Origin: Sipunculus nudus
Lineage: Eukaryota > Annelida > Sipuncula > Golfingiida > Sipunculidae
DNA: 64,000 nucleotides
Direction of reading: 5' to 3'
Assembly: GCA_026874595.1 (NCBI GenBank)
Contig: CM049317.1
Span: 46,834,401 to 46,898,400, forward strand
Made by a program: the position numbers and the translations under genes. The stretch's first letter is position 1, and the number at the start of each line of letters is the position of its first letter. The notes under the pieces were generated by a model that worked only from the letters and a program-made list of their open reading frames with translations, was not told the DNA's origin and did no database searches. Below are positions 12,201 to 23,510 of the stretch, piece after piece.

Positions 12201-13500
12201 TTATATTGTTCTTTACTATTAGGGATTATATGAAGGAAACTAATAATAGACAAAGATGCAGTTGATATTATTAATCTACATTTCCTAGTCTTTTACAAGT
12301 GTTTCATTTGTTAATTTATATTATTTCAAAATTTAAAAAAAATTAAAATATGTCAAAATTTTTAAATTTTACTCAGACAGGTACTGATTAAAGATGTCAA
12401 TATGTGTTCACTAATGACATTAAGACTTGGGCTGTATCAGCTGTCACAAAAATATATGAATAATAAAAATTTATATTACTGGTTCCTTTATTTCAGTTAA
12501 TAAAAAATAAAAATAAAATTAAACCTTCCCATATCTAGTTTTCTCCCTGTATAATTTATAGGGTGTTCTTATCCTTCGGTTATTTTTTACACATGTAATG
12601 GTTTCATAGCTGAAATTACTTTAATTTTTTTCTGATACATTTTTTAAATAAAAATATTTGATCTTTGATCAGATCTTAGACAAGTTCTCATTAGGATTTC
12701 TGTAATGTTAATAATTGTCATAATACTCTTGCTATGTCTAGTGTGTAGCTTGATGTGAAGGTAGTCCAAAGTGAATATAATAGTTTTTTTTAATATAAAT
12801 ACAGTAAAAAAACAGGTACTTATGATCATTATTTAAATTTGTGAAATTTGTATATTCTGGATTCTCAAGAATTTTGTTTAGCTGAAACTGAATAAATACT
12901 AGACATGGTGCAGTACCTTGATAATGTATTTGAATGCGAATATTCACTTGTACTCCGTAATTTTATGCACAAGTATAAGAATAAGGTAAAAATGAAAGTA
13001 TTTGAATACAACTGCATTCATGATTCATATTCTATAATATTATTTTAATAATCATTTATTTTAATAATATTTAAAAAATATTTTCAGATGATGCTGTTAT
13101 TATTTTTAATTAAAACTATTTTTGACACATTATTTGTTATTAATTTCAATAAATACATTAACTTATATTATTTGTGCTAGTGCTACTCTAGCGTAGGGAT
13201 AACTTGTAATTATTAAATAACAGTAAACTAATTTGTAAAAAGCATTATTAACATGACTGATAATGCACAGTTTTTTTTCCAAATAATTCTACTGCAATGT
13301 AGATAAAGTTATATGGCCAAGTAAATACTTGTGTGACATTAGCACACCATTTCCAACTGTAAATAATATAAATGACATTAATCCTCTTCCCTGTCTCCAA
13401 GGATCTGATCATAATCTAACATAATTTGAGTTAAACACTATCAACTCATAATACAGCTTTTATTACCACACAAAACCAGCTTTGCCTACCTCCTCTTCGC
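12201..13500. other. very AT-rich spacer, no feature seen
   Basis: Homopolymer-rich AT sequence without exon signals or recognisable repeats. Confidence 0.45.
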
Positions 13501-13504
13501 AATC

Positions 13505-14990
13505 AAATTTATGATCATATATAACAGCTGAGCGCCGTGACCCATGGATCCCTTGTTTTTCTCTGTTTTTGAGACCTTGAAAGATGTGGTCATCTTTTAA
13601 CAGAGCACAAATCGTAATGACTGGACCTAATTTCTTGTATCTTTACTGGCAGGGAGGCTCTTGAAAAGACTCCTGGGAAACCTAAAATTAGGTCTCTGTC
13701 ACCCATATTTTTCGAGCTTTGGGGCTCAGAAGTACCCCCCCCCCCCGAATAACTAAAAATTTGATACAAAAGCTCCAGTATCTGAACAACCAGTGCATTG
13801 ATGGCCATCATTCTTTGCATGCATATTCATCATGGAGTGTTTCATCAATTCCTGCAGACTGGTACACCTGGACATTTTTTCGATTTTGTACGCATTTTTA
13901 TCTTTATTTTTGAGACCTTTAAAGATGTGGTCGTCTGTTAACTGGGCACAAATTGTAACTATTGATCCTGGAATCTTCTAACTTGACATCCCGGGAGGTC
14001 CATAAAAAATCTCCATGGAAACGTGAAATTAGGGCTCTGTTACCCATTTCCCCCGAGCTCTGGGGCTCAGAAGTACCCCCCCCCCCCCACCCCCAGTATA
14101 ACTAAATATTTGATACAAAAGCTCCAGTATCTGAACAGCTAATGCATTGATCACCATAATTCTTTGCAAGCTTTTTTAAAATGGAGTATTTCATCGGTTC
14201 ATGCAGACTGGTGGCGCCCCCTGGATTTATTCAAATTTTTACGCATTTTCTCTCGATTTTTGAGACCTTTACAGATGCAGCCATCAATTAACCGGGCTCA
14301 AATCATATTCACTGGACCCAGAATCTTCTAATTTGACATCCAGGTAAGTCTATGAGAAATCTCCTTGAAAACCTGAATATGGTCTCTGTTTTCCATTTTC
14401 TTCGAGCTATGGGGCTTATAAACCCCCAAAATATATTGAAAATTTGATACCAAAGCAAGGCACAAATCTTTACCGTTGGTCCTAGAATCTTCTAACTTGA
14501 CCTCCAGGAAGGTCCGTTAAAGATATCATTAGAAACCTGAAATTAGATATCTGTTACCCATAATCTCTGAGCTGTGGGGCTTATAAGCACCCCCCCCCCC
14601 CCAGCATAATTGAAAATTTGATACCAAAGCAGGGCACAAATCATAACCATTTGACCTAGAATCTTCTTACTTGAAATCCAGGGATGTCAATGAAAAGTCT
14701 CGTTTGAATAGTGAAATTAGGTCTCTCTATTACCCATATTCTCTGAGTTATGGGGCTTATAAGCAACCCCTAGACTAATTGAAAATTTTATACCAAAGTA
14801 GGGCACAAATCCTAACCATTAGACCTAGAAACTTCGTACATCCAGGGAGGTCATAGGCAAATCTCCTTGGAAACCTAAACTCATGCCACAGTGACCTATA
14901 TTTTGCGAATTACATGCTGAAAACATGATTTTGAGCACCCAGAAAGGCCAAGAATCTTCTAACATGACATTCAGACAAGTTCTTGGTAAA
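13505..14990 (+). repeat. second cluster of the 6.4-kb dispersed repeat family
   Basis: About five consecutive diverged units with the same block order as 6365-8060, including GAGACCTT.AAAGATGTGGTC, GGCACAAAT..TAAC, poly-C runs (13735-13747, 14075-14090, 14590-14603) and GGTGGCGCCCCCTGG. The first unit is close to the one at 7435-7740. Confidence 0.8.
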
Positions 14991-15079
14991 TCTGCAATGA
15001 ATCCTCAAATCAAGTTATGATGACCTATATTTTGTGAACTTTGGGCCAAAAACATGATTTTTAGCACCCTCAGGTTTTA

Positions 15080-15840
15080 TTGAATAAAAACGGGGAGTTT
15101 TATGGTATACCCACCGTCCGTCCGTTAACTTTCCGGGGATTTGATGGATTTTCACCAAACTCGCTAAACTACTAACCACCATATTATCTCGCCCAAGTTG
15201 GAAATCCACGCATATTTAATTCATGGGTCACTAGGCTACTTTGTGCTTTCGCCTTGAAAACTTACGAACAATATGAAGGATTTTGATAAATCTCATCAGA
15301 AATGTTAATCAATAAAATATCTCGCCTAAGTTGGATTTCCAGCAAAATCCACACATATTTAATGAAGTCAGATGTCACGGCACTTTTGATGCACCATGGT
15401 GACCTAACAAAAATCCTATGGATTTTCATGAAACTCAATATACATATTCGCCAATAGAGTTTTTCACTTGAATAAAATTCTCAGCAGTTTCCACGCATAT
15501 TTAATGAGATCAGAAGTTACCAGGCTGTTTTGTAGTGTCATTATGATTGCTACTTTGAGCTGTCGCCGCGATAACTTACGAAGAATATTAAGGATTTTGA
15601 TAAACTCATCAGAAATGTTAATAAAAAAAATATCTCGCCTAAGTTTGATTTCGAACAAAATCCAGGAATAATTAATGAGGTCGGAGGTCACCGCACTTTA
15701 GAGGCCTCGTGGTGACTTGACAAAAATCTTATGGATATTCATGAAACTCAATATACATATTTACCCATAAACTTTCTTACCTGAATTACCTTCTCATCAA
15801 AATTTATGCATATTTAATGTGATCAGAGGTCAACTGATAC
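15080..15840 (+). repeat. ~311-bp tandem repeat, two copies with ~155-bp subunits
   Basis: Blocks AGGATTTTGATAAA.CTCATC followed by AGAAATGTTAAT, and ATATCTCGCCTAAGTT, occur at about 15278 and 15589. The related CCACGCATATTTAAT block recurs about every 155 bp. Non-coding. Confidence 0.65.
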
Positions 15841-16250
15841 ACCGCTGGCGTATTATGCTTGTTTGCGATGATGTTAGCTCAGCTTACTTACTCATACTGA
15901 GCTCTTGTGATGAGTCTTTCTCCATCATCCGCCCGTTAGCAGGGTATATGTATAGTAACCATTTTGACCTAGAAACCTCTCGCTCTACATCCCGGAAATT
16001 CATGGGAGAATCTTATTTAAAACTCGAAACTAGGTCATATCGACGTATATTCAGCGAGCTTCACAGCGAAAACATGATTTTTTAGTTCCATGAAACTCAG
16101 ACTTCTTAAAGTTAGATGTCCTGCATAACTGGTAACCTTTACTTTTATGGAAGTATAAGATAACTTAAAAACATAACTTTTTAAATACTTTATATTTAAT
16201 TTATAAATTTATAATAATTTATTCCTCAAACCTTGGGCCTATTCTCCCGA
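15841..16250. other. degenerate copy of the 6.4-kb repeat family and AT-rich spacer
   Basis: TTAGCTCAGCTTACTTACTC, CCGTTAGCAGGG and a GACCTAGAAACCTCT block (15870-16080) match the dispersed family. The rest is AT-rich. Confidence 0.45.
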
Positions 16251-16399
16251 AATATAGGCTTATGAACCACATGTATATAGGTAACGCATATACTTTTCCC
16301 TCAAGTTTGATACACAAATTGTTTCAACCAGTTTCTCGGACGACTTCGAAAACCCTTGACCTTCAACTTGTCAAAGCTATGAAAATATAGTTGTATCGC

Positions 16400-18665
16400 C
16401 AGACATAGTCTGGAGATACTATGGTTTAGGCACGGTCGCGCCGCCGCCGCCGCCGCCGCCGCCGCAGAGATTTCTTTTGGACACAATAACTCAAAAAATA
16501 TTTCACGGATCTTTACCAAACTTGGTATATGTATAGATATGGGTGAGAGGACGACGCCTATTTAAAATGAGGTCATGACCTCAACTAGGAGAGTGACCTT
16601 GACCTTGAATAGGTTCAATTTTGGGGAAAATCACACAAATTCTTAAATATCTCAAGAAAACTTGCATGGATTGATCCCAAAATCAAGTTGATCGAAGATC
16701 ATGGATAGGGTTGTCATGTTCCAGAAACTGGTGGCGCCACCTATTATTCTTTACTTGTTTTCATGCCGTTTAATATCCCCAAAATTGCTACTTGACAGTA
16801 CTATGAGCATTATAAGTCAAAAACTAATGGACAGATTTCTTTCATATTATGCAAATACATAGATATGGGTTATGGGATGATGTTTATTTAAATTAGGGTC
16901 ATGACCTTTCCTATGAGAGTGGCCTTGACCTTGAATATTGCCATATATGGTGAAAATCACACAAAATCATTAATTTCTCAATAAGGGATGCATGCATTGG
17001 TCCAAAAATCAACTTGACCGAAGATCTTGGATAGTAATGTCATGTACCTGAAACAGGTGGCGCCACCTGTTATTCTTTCACTTGTTTTCGTGCCGTTTAA
17101 TACCCCATCATTGCCACTTAACAGTACATTTATAACCTGTGAGCATTATAAGTCAAAAACTAATGGACAGATTTCTTTCATATTATGCATATACATAGAC
17201 ATGGGTTATGGGATGATGTATATATAAATTGGAGTTATGACCTTTCCTATTAGAGTGGCCTTGACCTTGAATATTGCCATATATGGTGAAAATTACACAA
17301 AATCATTAATATCTCAATAAGGGATGCATGCATTGGTCCAAAAATCAACATGTTCGAAGATCTTGGAAAGTATTGTCATGTACCGGAAACAGGTGGCGCC
17401 ACCTGTTATTCTTCTACTTGTTTTGTGCCGTTTAATACCCCATCATTGCCATTTATCAGTACTGTGAGCATTATAAGTCAAAAACTAATGGACAAATTTC
17501 TTTCATATTATGCATATACATGGATATGGGTTATAGGATAATGTTTATTTGAATAGGGGTCATGACCTTTCCAATGAGTGGCCTTGACCTTGAATATTGC
17601 CATATATGGTGAAAATTACACAAAATCATTAATTTCTCAATAAGGGATGCATGCATTGGTCCAAAAATCGACTTGACCGAAGATCTTGGATAGTAATGTC
17701 ATGTACCTGAAACAGGTGGCGCCACCTGTTATTCTTTTACTTGTTTTCGTGCCGTTTAATACCCCATCATTGCCACTTAACAGTACATTTATAACCTGTG
17801 AGCATTATAAGTCAAAAACTAATGGACAGATTTCTTTCATATTATGCATATACATAGACATGGGTTAAGGGATGTTGTATATTTAAATTCGGGTCATGAC
17901 CTTTCCTATTAGAGTGGCCTTGACCTTGAAAAATTGCCATATATGTTGAAAATTAGACAAAATCATTAATATCTCAATAAGGGATGCATGCATTGGTCAA
18001 AAAATCAACATGTTCGAAGATCTTGGAAAGTATTGTCATGTACGGGAAACAGGTGGCGCCACCTGTTATTCTTTTACTTGTTTTGTGCCGTTTAATACCC
18101 CATCATTGCCATTTATCAGTACTGTGAGCATTATAAGTCAAAAACTAATGGACAAATTTCTTTCATATTGTGCATATACATGGATATGGGTTATAGGATA
18201 ATGTTTATTTGAATAGGGGTCATGACCTTTCCAATGAGTGGCCTTGACCTTGAATATTGCCATATATGGTGAAATTCACACAAAATCATTAATTTCTCAA
18301 TAAGGGATGCATTGATTGGTCCAAAAATCAACTTGAACGAAGATCTTGGATAGTGTTGTCATGTACGGGAAACAGGTGGTGCCACCTGTTATTCTTTTAC
18401 TTGTTTTCGTGCCGTTTAATACCCCATCATTGCCACTTAACAGTATTGTGAGCATTATAAGTCAAAAACTAATGGACAGATTTCTTGCATATACATAGAC
18501 ATGGGTTAGGGGATGATGTATATTGAAATTTGGATCATGACCTTTTCTATGAGAATGACCTTTTCTATGAGTGTGGTCTGATATTAATTGTTGCTGAAGA
18601 TGGGGGGCCTATTCTTAAAGGGGGGGGGGGGGGGAAATTGTCTGGGGATACTATGGCACCTGCGG
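16400..18665 (+). repeat. 323/336-bp tandem array with ~660-bp higher-order unit
   Basis: Starts with GTCTGGAGATACTATGG and a (CGC)n run (16440-16465) and ends with G(17) and GTCTGGGGATACTATGG. Between them are six units. The GGTGGCGCCACC core lies at about 16730, 17054, 17390, 17713, 18050 and 18373, so spacings alternate 336 and 323 bp. Odd and even units resemble each other most, giving a ~660-bp higher-order repeat. Units carry GACCTTGACCTTGA and GGTCATGACC. Short frames repeat with the units and are not genes. Confidence 0.9.
17054..17069. promoter_or_regulatory. perfect 16-bp palindrome CAGGTGGCGCCACCTG
   Basis: Exact copies also at 17390-17405, 17713-17728 and 18050-18065, with near-copies at 16730 and 18373. 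It contains two CAGGTG E-boxes flanking GGCGCC. Function unknown; this may simply be the conserved core of the repeat. Confidence 0.45.
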
Positions 18666-21600
18666 TGCCAAGAAATATCTAGTTATATATGATCTCAATG
18701 TTCCGGTCTAGGGCCCGTTGGTACACACCTGCATGTGTGAGACTGCAAAAAAAGGACATTATTGTTTATATATTTATCCAAGGTAGCATGGTAAATTTGA
18801 AAAAAAAATTACCGAGCCAGGTCTTCAGAAACCTTATTCTTCACTTGAACAACCTGTGTATACCGGATTGAGGCGTCACATTGAGCCTTTGTGAGAACCA
18901 TCACTTAAGCAAGAACCCTGTAGAAGTTGGTATCAGAAGCTCGAAAAAGAATTCATATGTGAAGTTAATATCAGTTTGGTTTCAGAGAGTAAATTCCTAT
19001 TGTGGATGGGAGGTTATCCTTCCGTCCGTCCGTTGGCCGGGCACTTATCGTAAACGCTGTACCTACAAACGTAATGCTTAACATCCAGGAAGGTCTTTGA
19101 AAAGTCACTGCGACCTATATTCTCCCTATACTTTTAACAGTCACACTCAGACAAAAAAATTGGTTTCTATGAAAATGGTTTGATGTGTACACATCCGCAT
19201 GTGATGGAAACGCCAGTGCGGTGAGACTATCCGGCTATATTTCGAATCCCTCTTGGAGCGAATTTTGCAGGTGACGGACATAATAGTACGGCGCCCTTCC
19301 CATAAAATGATGTCACTACCACCTAGCACGAGCGTCCATCCTAAGATGTATAGGCCTAGGCCTAGTTATTAGTCCATTAAGATGCCCCCAAAAGCCAGAA
19401 TGTCTGCTGAAATTTAGATGAAATTTAATCGAGAGAACTTCCTTCTAGATACGCGATAATATAATCCAGATGGATTCACAAGTTGGATGAAATAAATTCC
19501 AATACCTTCCTTTCTGTCTTCGTCTTTGATTTATAAGATGGATCCAGTTCCCCCCCCCCTTTTCTTCATCTTATCAGCGTGGTAATTAAAGGCAAATGAT
19601 TATATCATTTGAGGGACATCGTTGCCCATGAGGTCTACTGTGAGTAAAAAAACATCAAGTGATATTGCCAATACGATTGTAAATTTGTAAACGGGTACAC
19701 CATAAACGGTTTGTGTACATAGACGGTGGCCTACTTTGATTATTTTCTCATACATATAAACGCGACAATATGTATCATTTATTTCATGCTTGCATGTAGG
19801 TGCTAATTAGGGAAAGGGCTTTTTCGTAAAGGCCCACATACCCCAAAAATCTTTATGTCTCAGGCTTTTACATGTATAAAGCCACTTTAAAATGTATCAC
19901 AAACCAATTAATTTAAACAATAATGCACTTTATACCAATAAGAACAACATGAATTCACTTTATACATTAATACATTAAAGTTGGATAAACCTTTCGCCGT
20001 AGATATATGGGTATAACACAGGAGTTCTTTCCCATATCAGGGCATATAAGCTAAACCATGACATACAGTGGCATGTGCACGCCATCTGAAAATCCCATAC
20101 GAGCCATCGTGTTTGTATTATATGCAGAGGTCATGTTAAAATTTGCATTTAGGGCTCCCATGAAGTATCTTGTGTCATATTTTAGCGAGTGGAACAAAAA
20201 TAATATAAAAAAACTACAGCCATAAAATTGTGAAAATACGGTAAATGTAAATATGTGGAACATTACTAAAAACATGTATACACGGTGTATTATTGTTAAA
20301 AATAAGCCCTCGCACAACTTGAGCAAAAAAAGTAGCAACTGCTACATGGCTCATTACAGTAACACATGTCACCATCAAAACAATAACCCCTCCTCCATTT
20401 CAAGAGTGTTCTCCCTAGCGGTTTAGCTACGTTACACCAGATGTCGCCAATGTGTCTTTCCATGGCAACATACCCTGGGAAAAGGCAACCAGAAATCAAT
20501 AATCCAAAAGTAGCGTCTGAATAAATTAACTGCTGCACGGTGTTGTCAATACTGTGGCAGGAAGGCAAGAACCATGGATGCTCGAGACGTTAACGCTTGT
20601 GTTCTGGTTTCAAATGAACTGTGGATCTCGTGATCGTGTCGATGTCCGGAGCAGCAGACGACATACCGTAAGTAGCGGTTCTCAAAAACCCGCAGACTGC
20701 TTAGTTCAATGTGGCAAATCTTAGTGCTGGCATTATACCGTGTGCACAGGTCCAAATACACGATGCAAACCTTCTGATTTCTCAGGAAAGATATGTAGTT
20801 TAGGGATCAAACTGTTGCCCAAAATAATATAATTTTGATAATAGATAATATTAGAAATGTATGATAATCACGTAATGGCCATGTGCACAGGTGTTAAGTC
20901 ACTTGAAATAGGTCGTATCTGCATATCTATGTCCGCATGCAGCTGCTGCTAATAACCTGTCTTCACAGAAGGACAGGCAGTCCGAATGGTCCTGGCTACA
21001 GATTGATGACGGCTACGTTAATTGACCAGGTTAAAATGGTGTCATTTTATGAAGGACTGTTGAAGCTGTTGAAGGACAGGGGGCCAGGGTCATAAGAGAT
21101 AGAGGCCTTTTAATTTTAATGTTGAAAAATTACCAGTTGATATCGCGTTTGTGACGTCATTTTTAAATCCTGAAAGAATTTAGATGATCAGAACTTAAAG
21201 AGGAGACACTTTACTATGTTGAAGCTCTTGATTTCTTGACAAATTTTGAAAAAAATTATTTGTATTATAACAGAAATAATCCAGAATGTTTACCAAATCA
21301 TATAGAGAGACAATTCTATGGTGTATTGATATATTCAGATATCCAGTTATAACATTTATTTACTCATGGGTATAAATGTACTTTTTCCGTCTATGACTAG
21401 AACCAAACTTTACAGATTAGTAAAGCACAAATTCAGAATTCCAACTGCACATTCTCAATTTAAAACTGGACAAAAAGCGTCTGACTCCATGTTATAATAT
21501 CGCCTGTGTATAAGCTCTTCACTGCAAACGGAGATAATAATGTATTATCACATTGTAAAATATATCCATTTATATACTGCATTTATACTGGATATTAAAT

Positions 21601-22030
21601 AAATGAAAAACTCGAGTTTATTAAAACAACTGATTAAAAATCTTTTTTATATATATCACGCAACTTTAAACAAACTTTCTCACTTCACCTGTCGCCCTCG
21701 TGATGTCTCTGTAGTTTTGCTGATGGTTTATGGATTTATACATAAGGAACCTCCCTTATTTGTTTGTTTTTTTTCATATAATATCTTTTACACTTTTTAT
21801 ATGTATTGAGTGATACATTGAATAATAAAAGCAGGTGTAAATCTTTAACTGACAGCTGACAACTGTGGTGTCCGAAAAAACAGTAATATCTGAAAAAAAA
21901 TGAGTCGATATTGGGGTTAGTGGAATTGGCGGGGCTAGTCGTGAGAGCGGGGTGGTCGTCAGGCCAGATTTCACGGTACTTCACTTGATTATGATGAGTA
22001 TTAGGGACAGGAAACTAATACATGTGTTCA
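18666..22030. other. non-coding, no convincing gene
   Basis: Contains a small CpG-richer patch (about 20380-20760) with short frames on both strands. A possible mini exon there (ATG at 20642, donor GTAAGT at 20668) does not fit the phase of the gene at 22586. Nothing else is recognised. Confidence 0.4.
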
Positions 22031-22033
22031 ATG

Positions 22034-22280
22034 CAGGGGCGGATCCAGAATTTAGGAAAAGGGGGGTCCAACCCAGGAGGACAAATGAAAACCCTTAAAA
22101 AAGGTCTTCAGCTCTGAAAAGGGGGGGGGGGGGTCCAGGCGGCAAAATTTTGTTTGAAGCCCTTAAAAAAGTAGTTTCTGATGAAAAGGGGGGGGGGGGG
22201 TCCGGACCCCCTGGACCCCCCTGGATGGGGGTTTTTATGTCAAATCTGTAACAATCGAACACTTTTTGGCCATTTACCAC

Positions 22281-22326
<46 letters not shown>
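22034..22326 (+). mobile_element. hAT-like CAGGGGCGGATCC element with poly-G tracts and (TA)n
   Basis: Begins CAGGGGCGGATCCAG, a terminus common to many animal hAT-type nonautonomous elements. It continues with two blocks of CCCTTAAAAAA followed by long G runs and ends in a (TA)n tract (22286-22325). Related copies lie at 45975-46162, 46764-46978 and 52575-52800. Confidence 0.55.
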
Positions 22327-22327
<1 letters not shown>

Positions 22328-22585
22328 TTACTTTATCTTTAAACGTTTGAGGATTCATGCTAAAATGTATTATTGGCCAAATATATATCAGCACATCGTT
22401 TATCTTCTCATATATTGCAGTTTCTAGATTTGTACTTGTCAAAATCTTTAGCGCCTTTCCCATTAAGCACTTTATATGATGTTGGACATTAAAAATTCCA
22501 TGAAAATGACAATAACAGATGAACTTGTCGTTAAGGTACTTTCTGTGCAAAGAAATAACTCCCGAAAAGCCGCGAAGGTCCGGCG

Positions 22586-22621
22586 ATGTTTGGCAGTGAG
22601 CCGGACGATCCTGATAGCCAG
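22586..22621 (+). CDS. membrane transcobalamin-like gene, exon 1 (start codon)
   Basis: The ATG lies in the context GGCGATGTT. The exon encodes MFGSEPDDPDSQ and ends in phase 0 at CCAG|GTAAGA. The exon at 23160 is open only in phase 0, so the two fit. There is no signal peptide, as expected for a type II protein. It is short, so the start is the least certain boundary of the 5' half. Confidence 0.6.
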
Positions 22622-23446
22622 GTAAGATCCAGTATACCCTCAGACTGATTAACGCGTTCTTGATATAGAAAATCATAATACCCGTTACGGTTTGATGAGA
22701 AGGCCAATGTCTCTTTAATCTGCTATACGGTATTTTGATAAGGGTTAACGTCTCTTTAGACTGATAAAGCTGTTGTTGACAAGGACCATCGTCTCTTTAG
22801 ATTAATATAATTTCGGGTTTAAAGGGACGATGTCTCTTCAGACTTATATACCTTTGGTTGATAAGGGCGATGTCTCTTCAGACTTGTATATCTCTGGTTG
22901 ATAAGAGTCGATGTCTCTCCAGACTTGTATACCTCTGGTTGGCAAGGGACGATGTCTCTCCAGATTTGAATACCTCTGGTTGACAAGGGACGATGTCTCC
23001 TCAGACTTGTGTACCTCTGGTTCATAAGGGACGATGTCTCTATAAACTGACATATACGTTTTGTTAAGAACGGCCAAAGCCTCATTAGACTAATTTACGG
23101 CATGTTGGTATGGTCTTTGGAAATATTCACAGTATCTTTTAACTGCTTTTCTGTTTCAGCAAGACTTAGTGTATGTCGTCGGGACTGATCAACATGCTGT
23201 CACTCAGCTGGCGGAACTGGTGCAGATGCAGATCCTGGCGACATCTACAGGCCGCCATCGACTCCGCGAATGGCTGTATTCACAAACAGACTACGGTAGG
23301 AAGTATATCATGTAGTCTAGTGCTGTTTTAAAAGCATTCACGACATTTTGAACATGCATAGCGTCTGCTTAAAGCTTTTGATATTTTCAACGCAAACATG
23401 ACTGGGTTAAAATAATTTTTTAAAATCGATCTACATGTGTCTGCTT

Positions 23447-23510
<64 letters not shown>

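Noticed and set aside
20642-20667. Possible first coding exon MSGAADDIP with a GTAAGT donor
   Set aside because: It ends in phase 2, whereas exon 23160 needs phase 0; the ATG at 22586 fits without conflict.
20051-20761. Minus-strand frames of 71-95 residues in the CpG-richer patch
   Set aside because: No splice sites linking them, no recognisable domain, and overlapping frames in different phases.
22095-22676. 193-residue minus-strand frame
   Set aside because: It spans a hAT-like element, poly-G tracts and a (TA)n run, and overlaps plus-strand exon 1.
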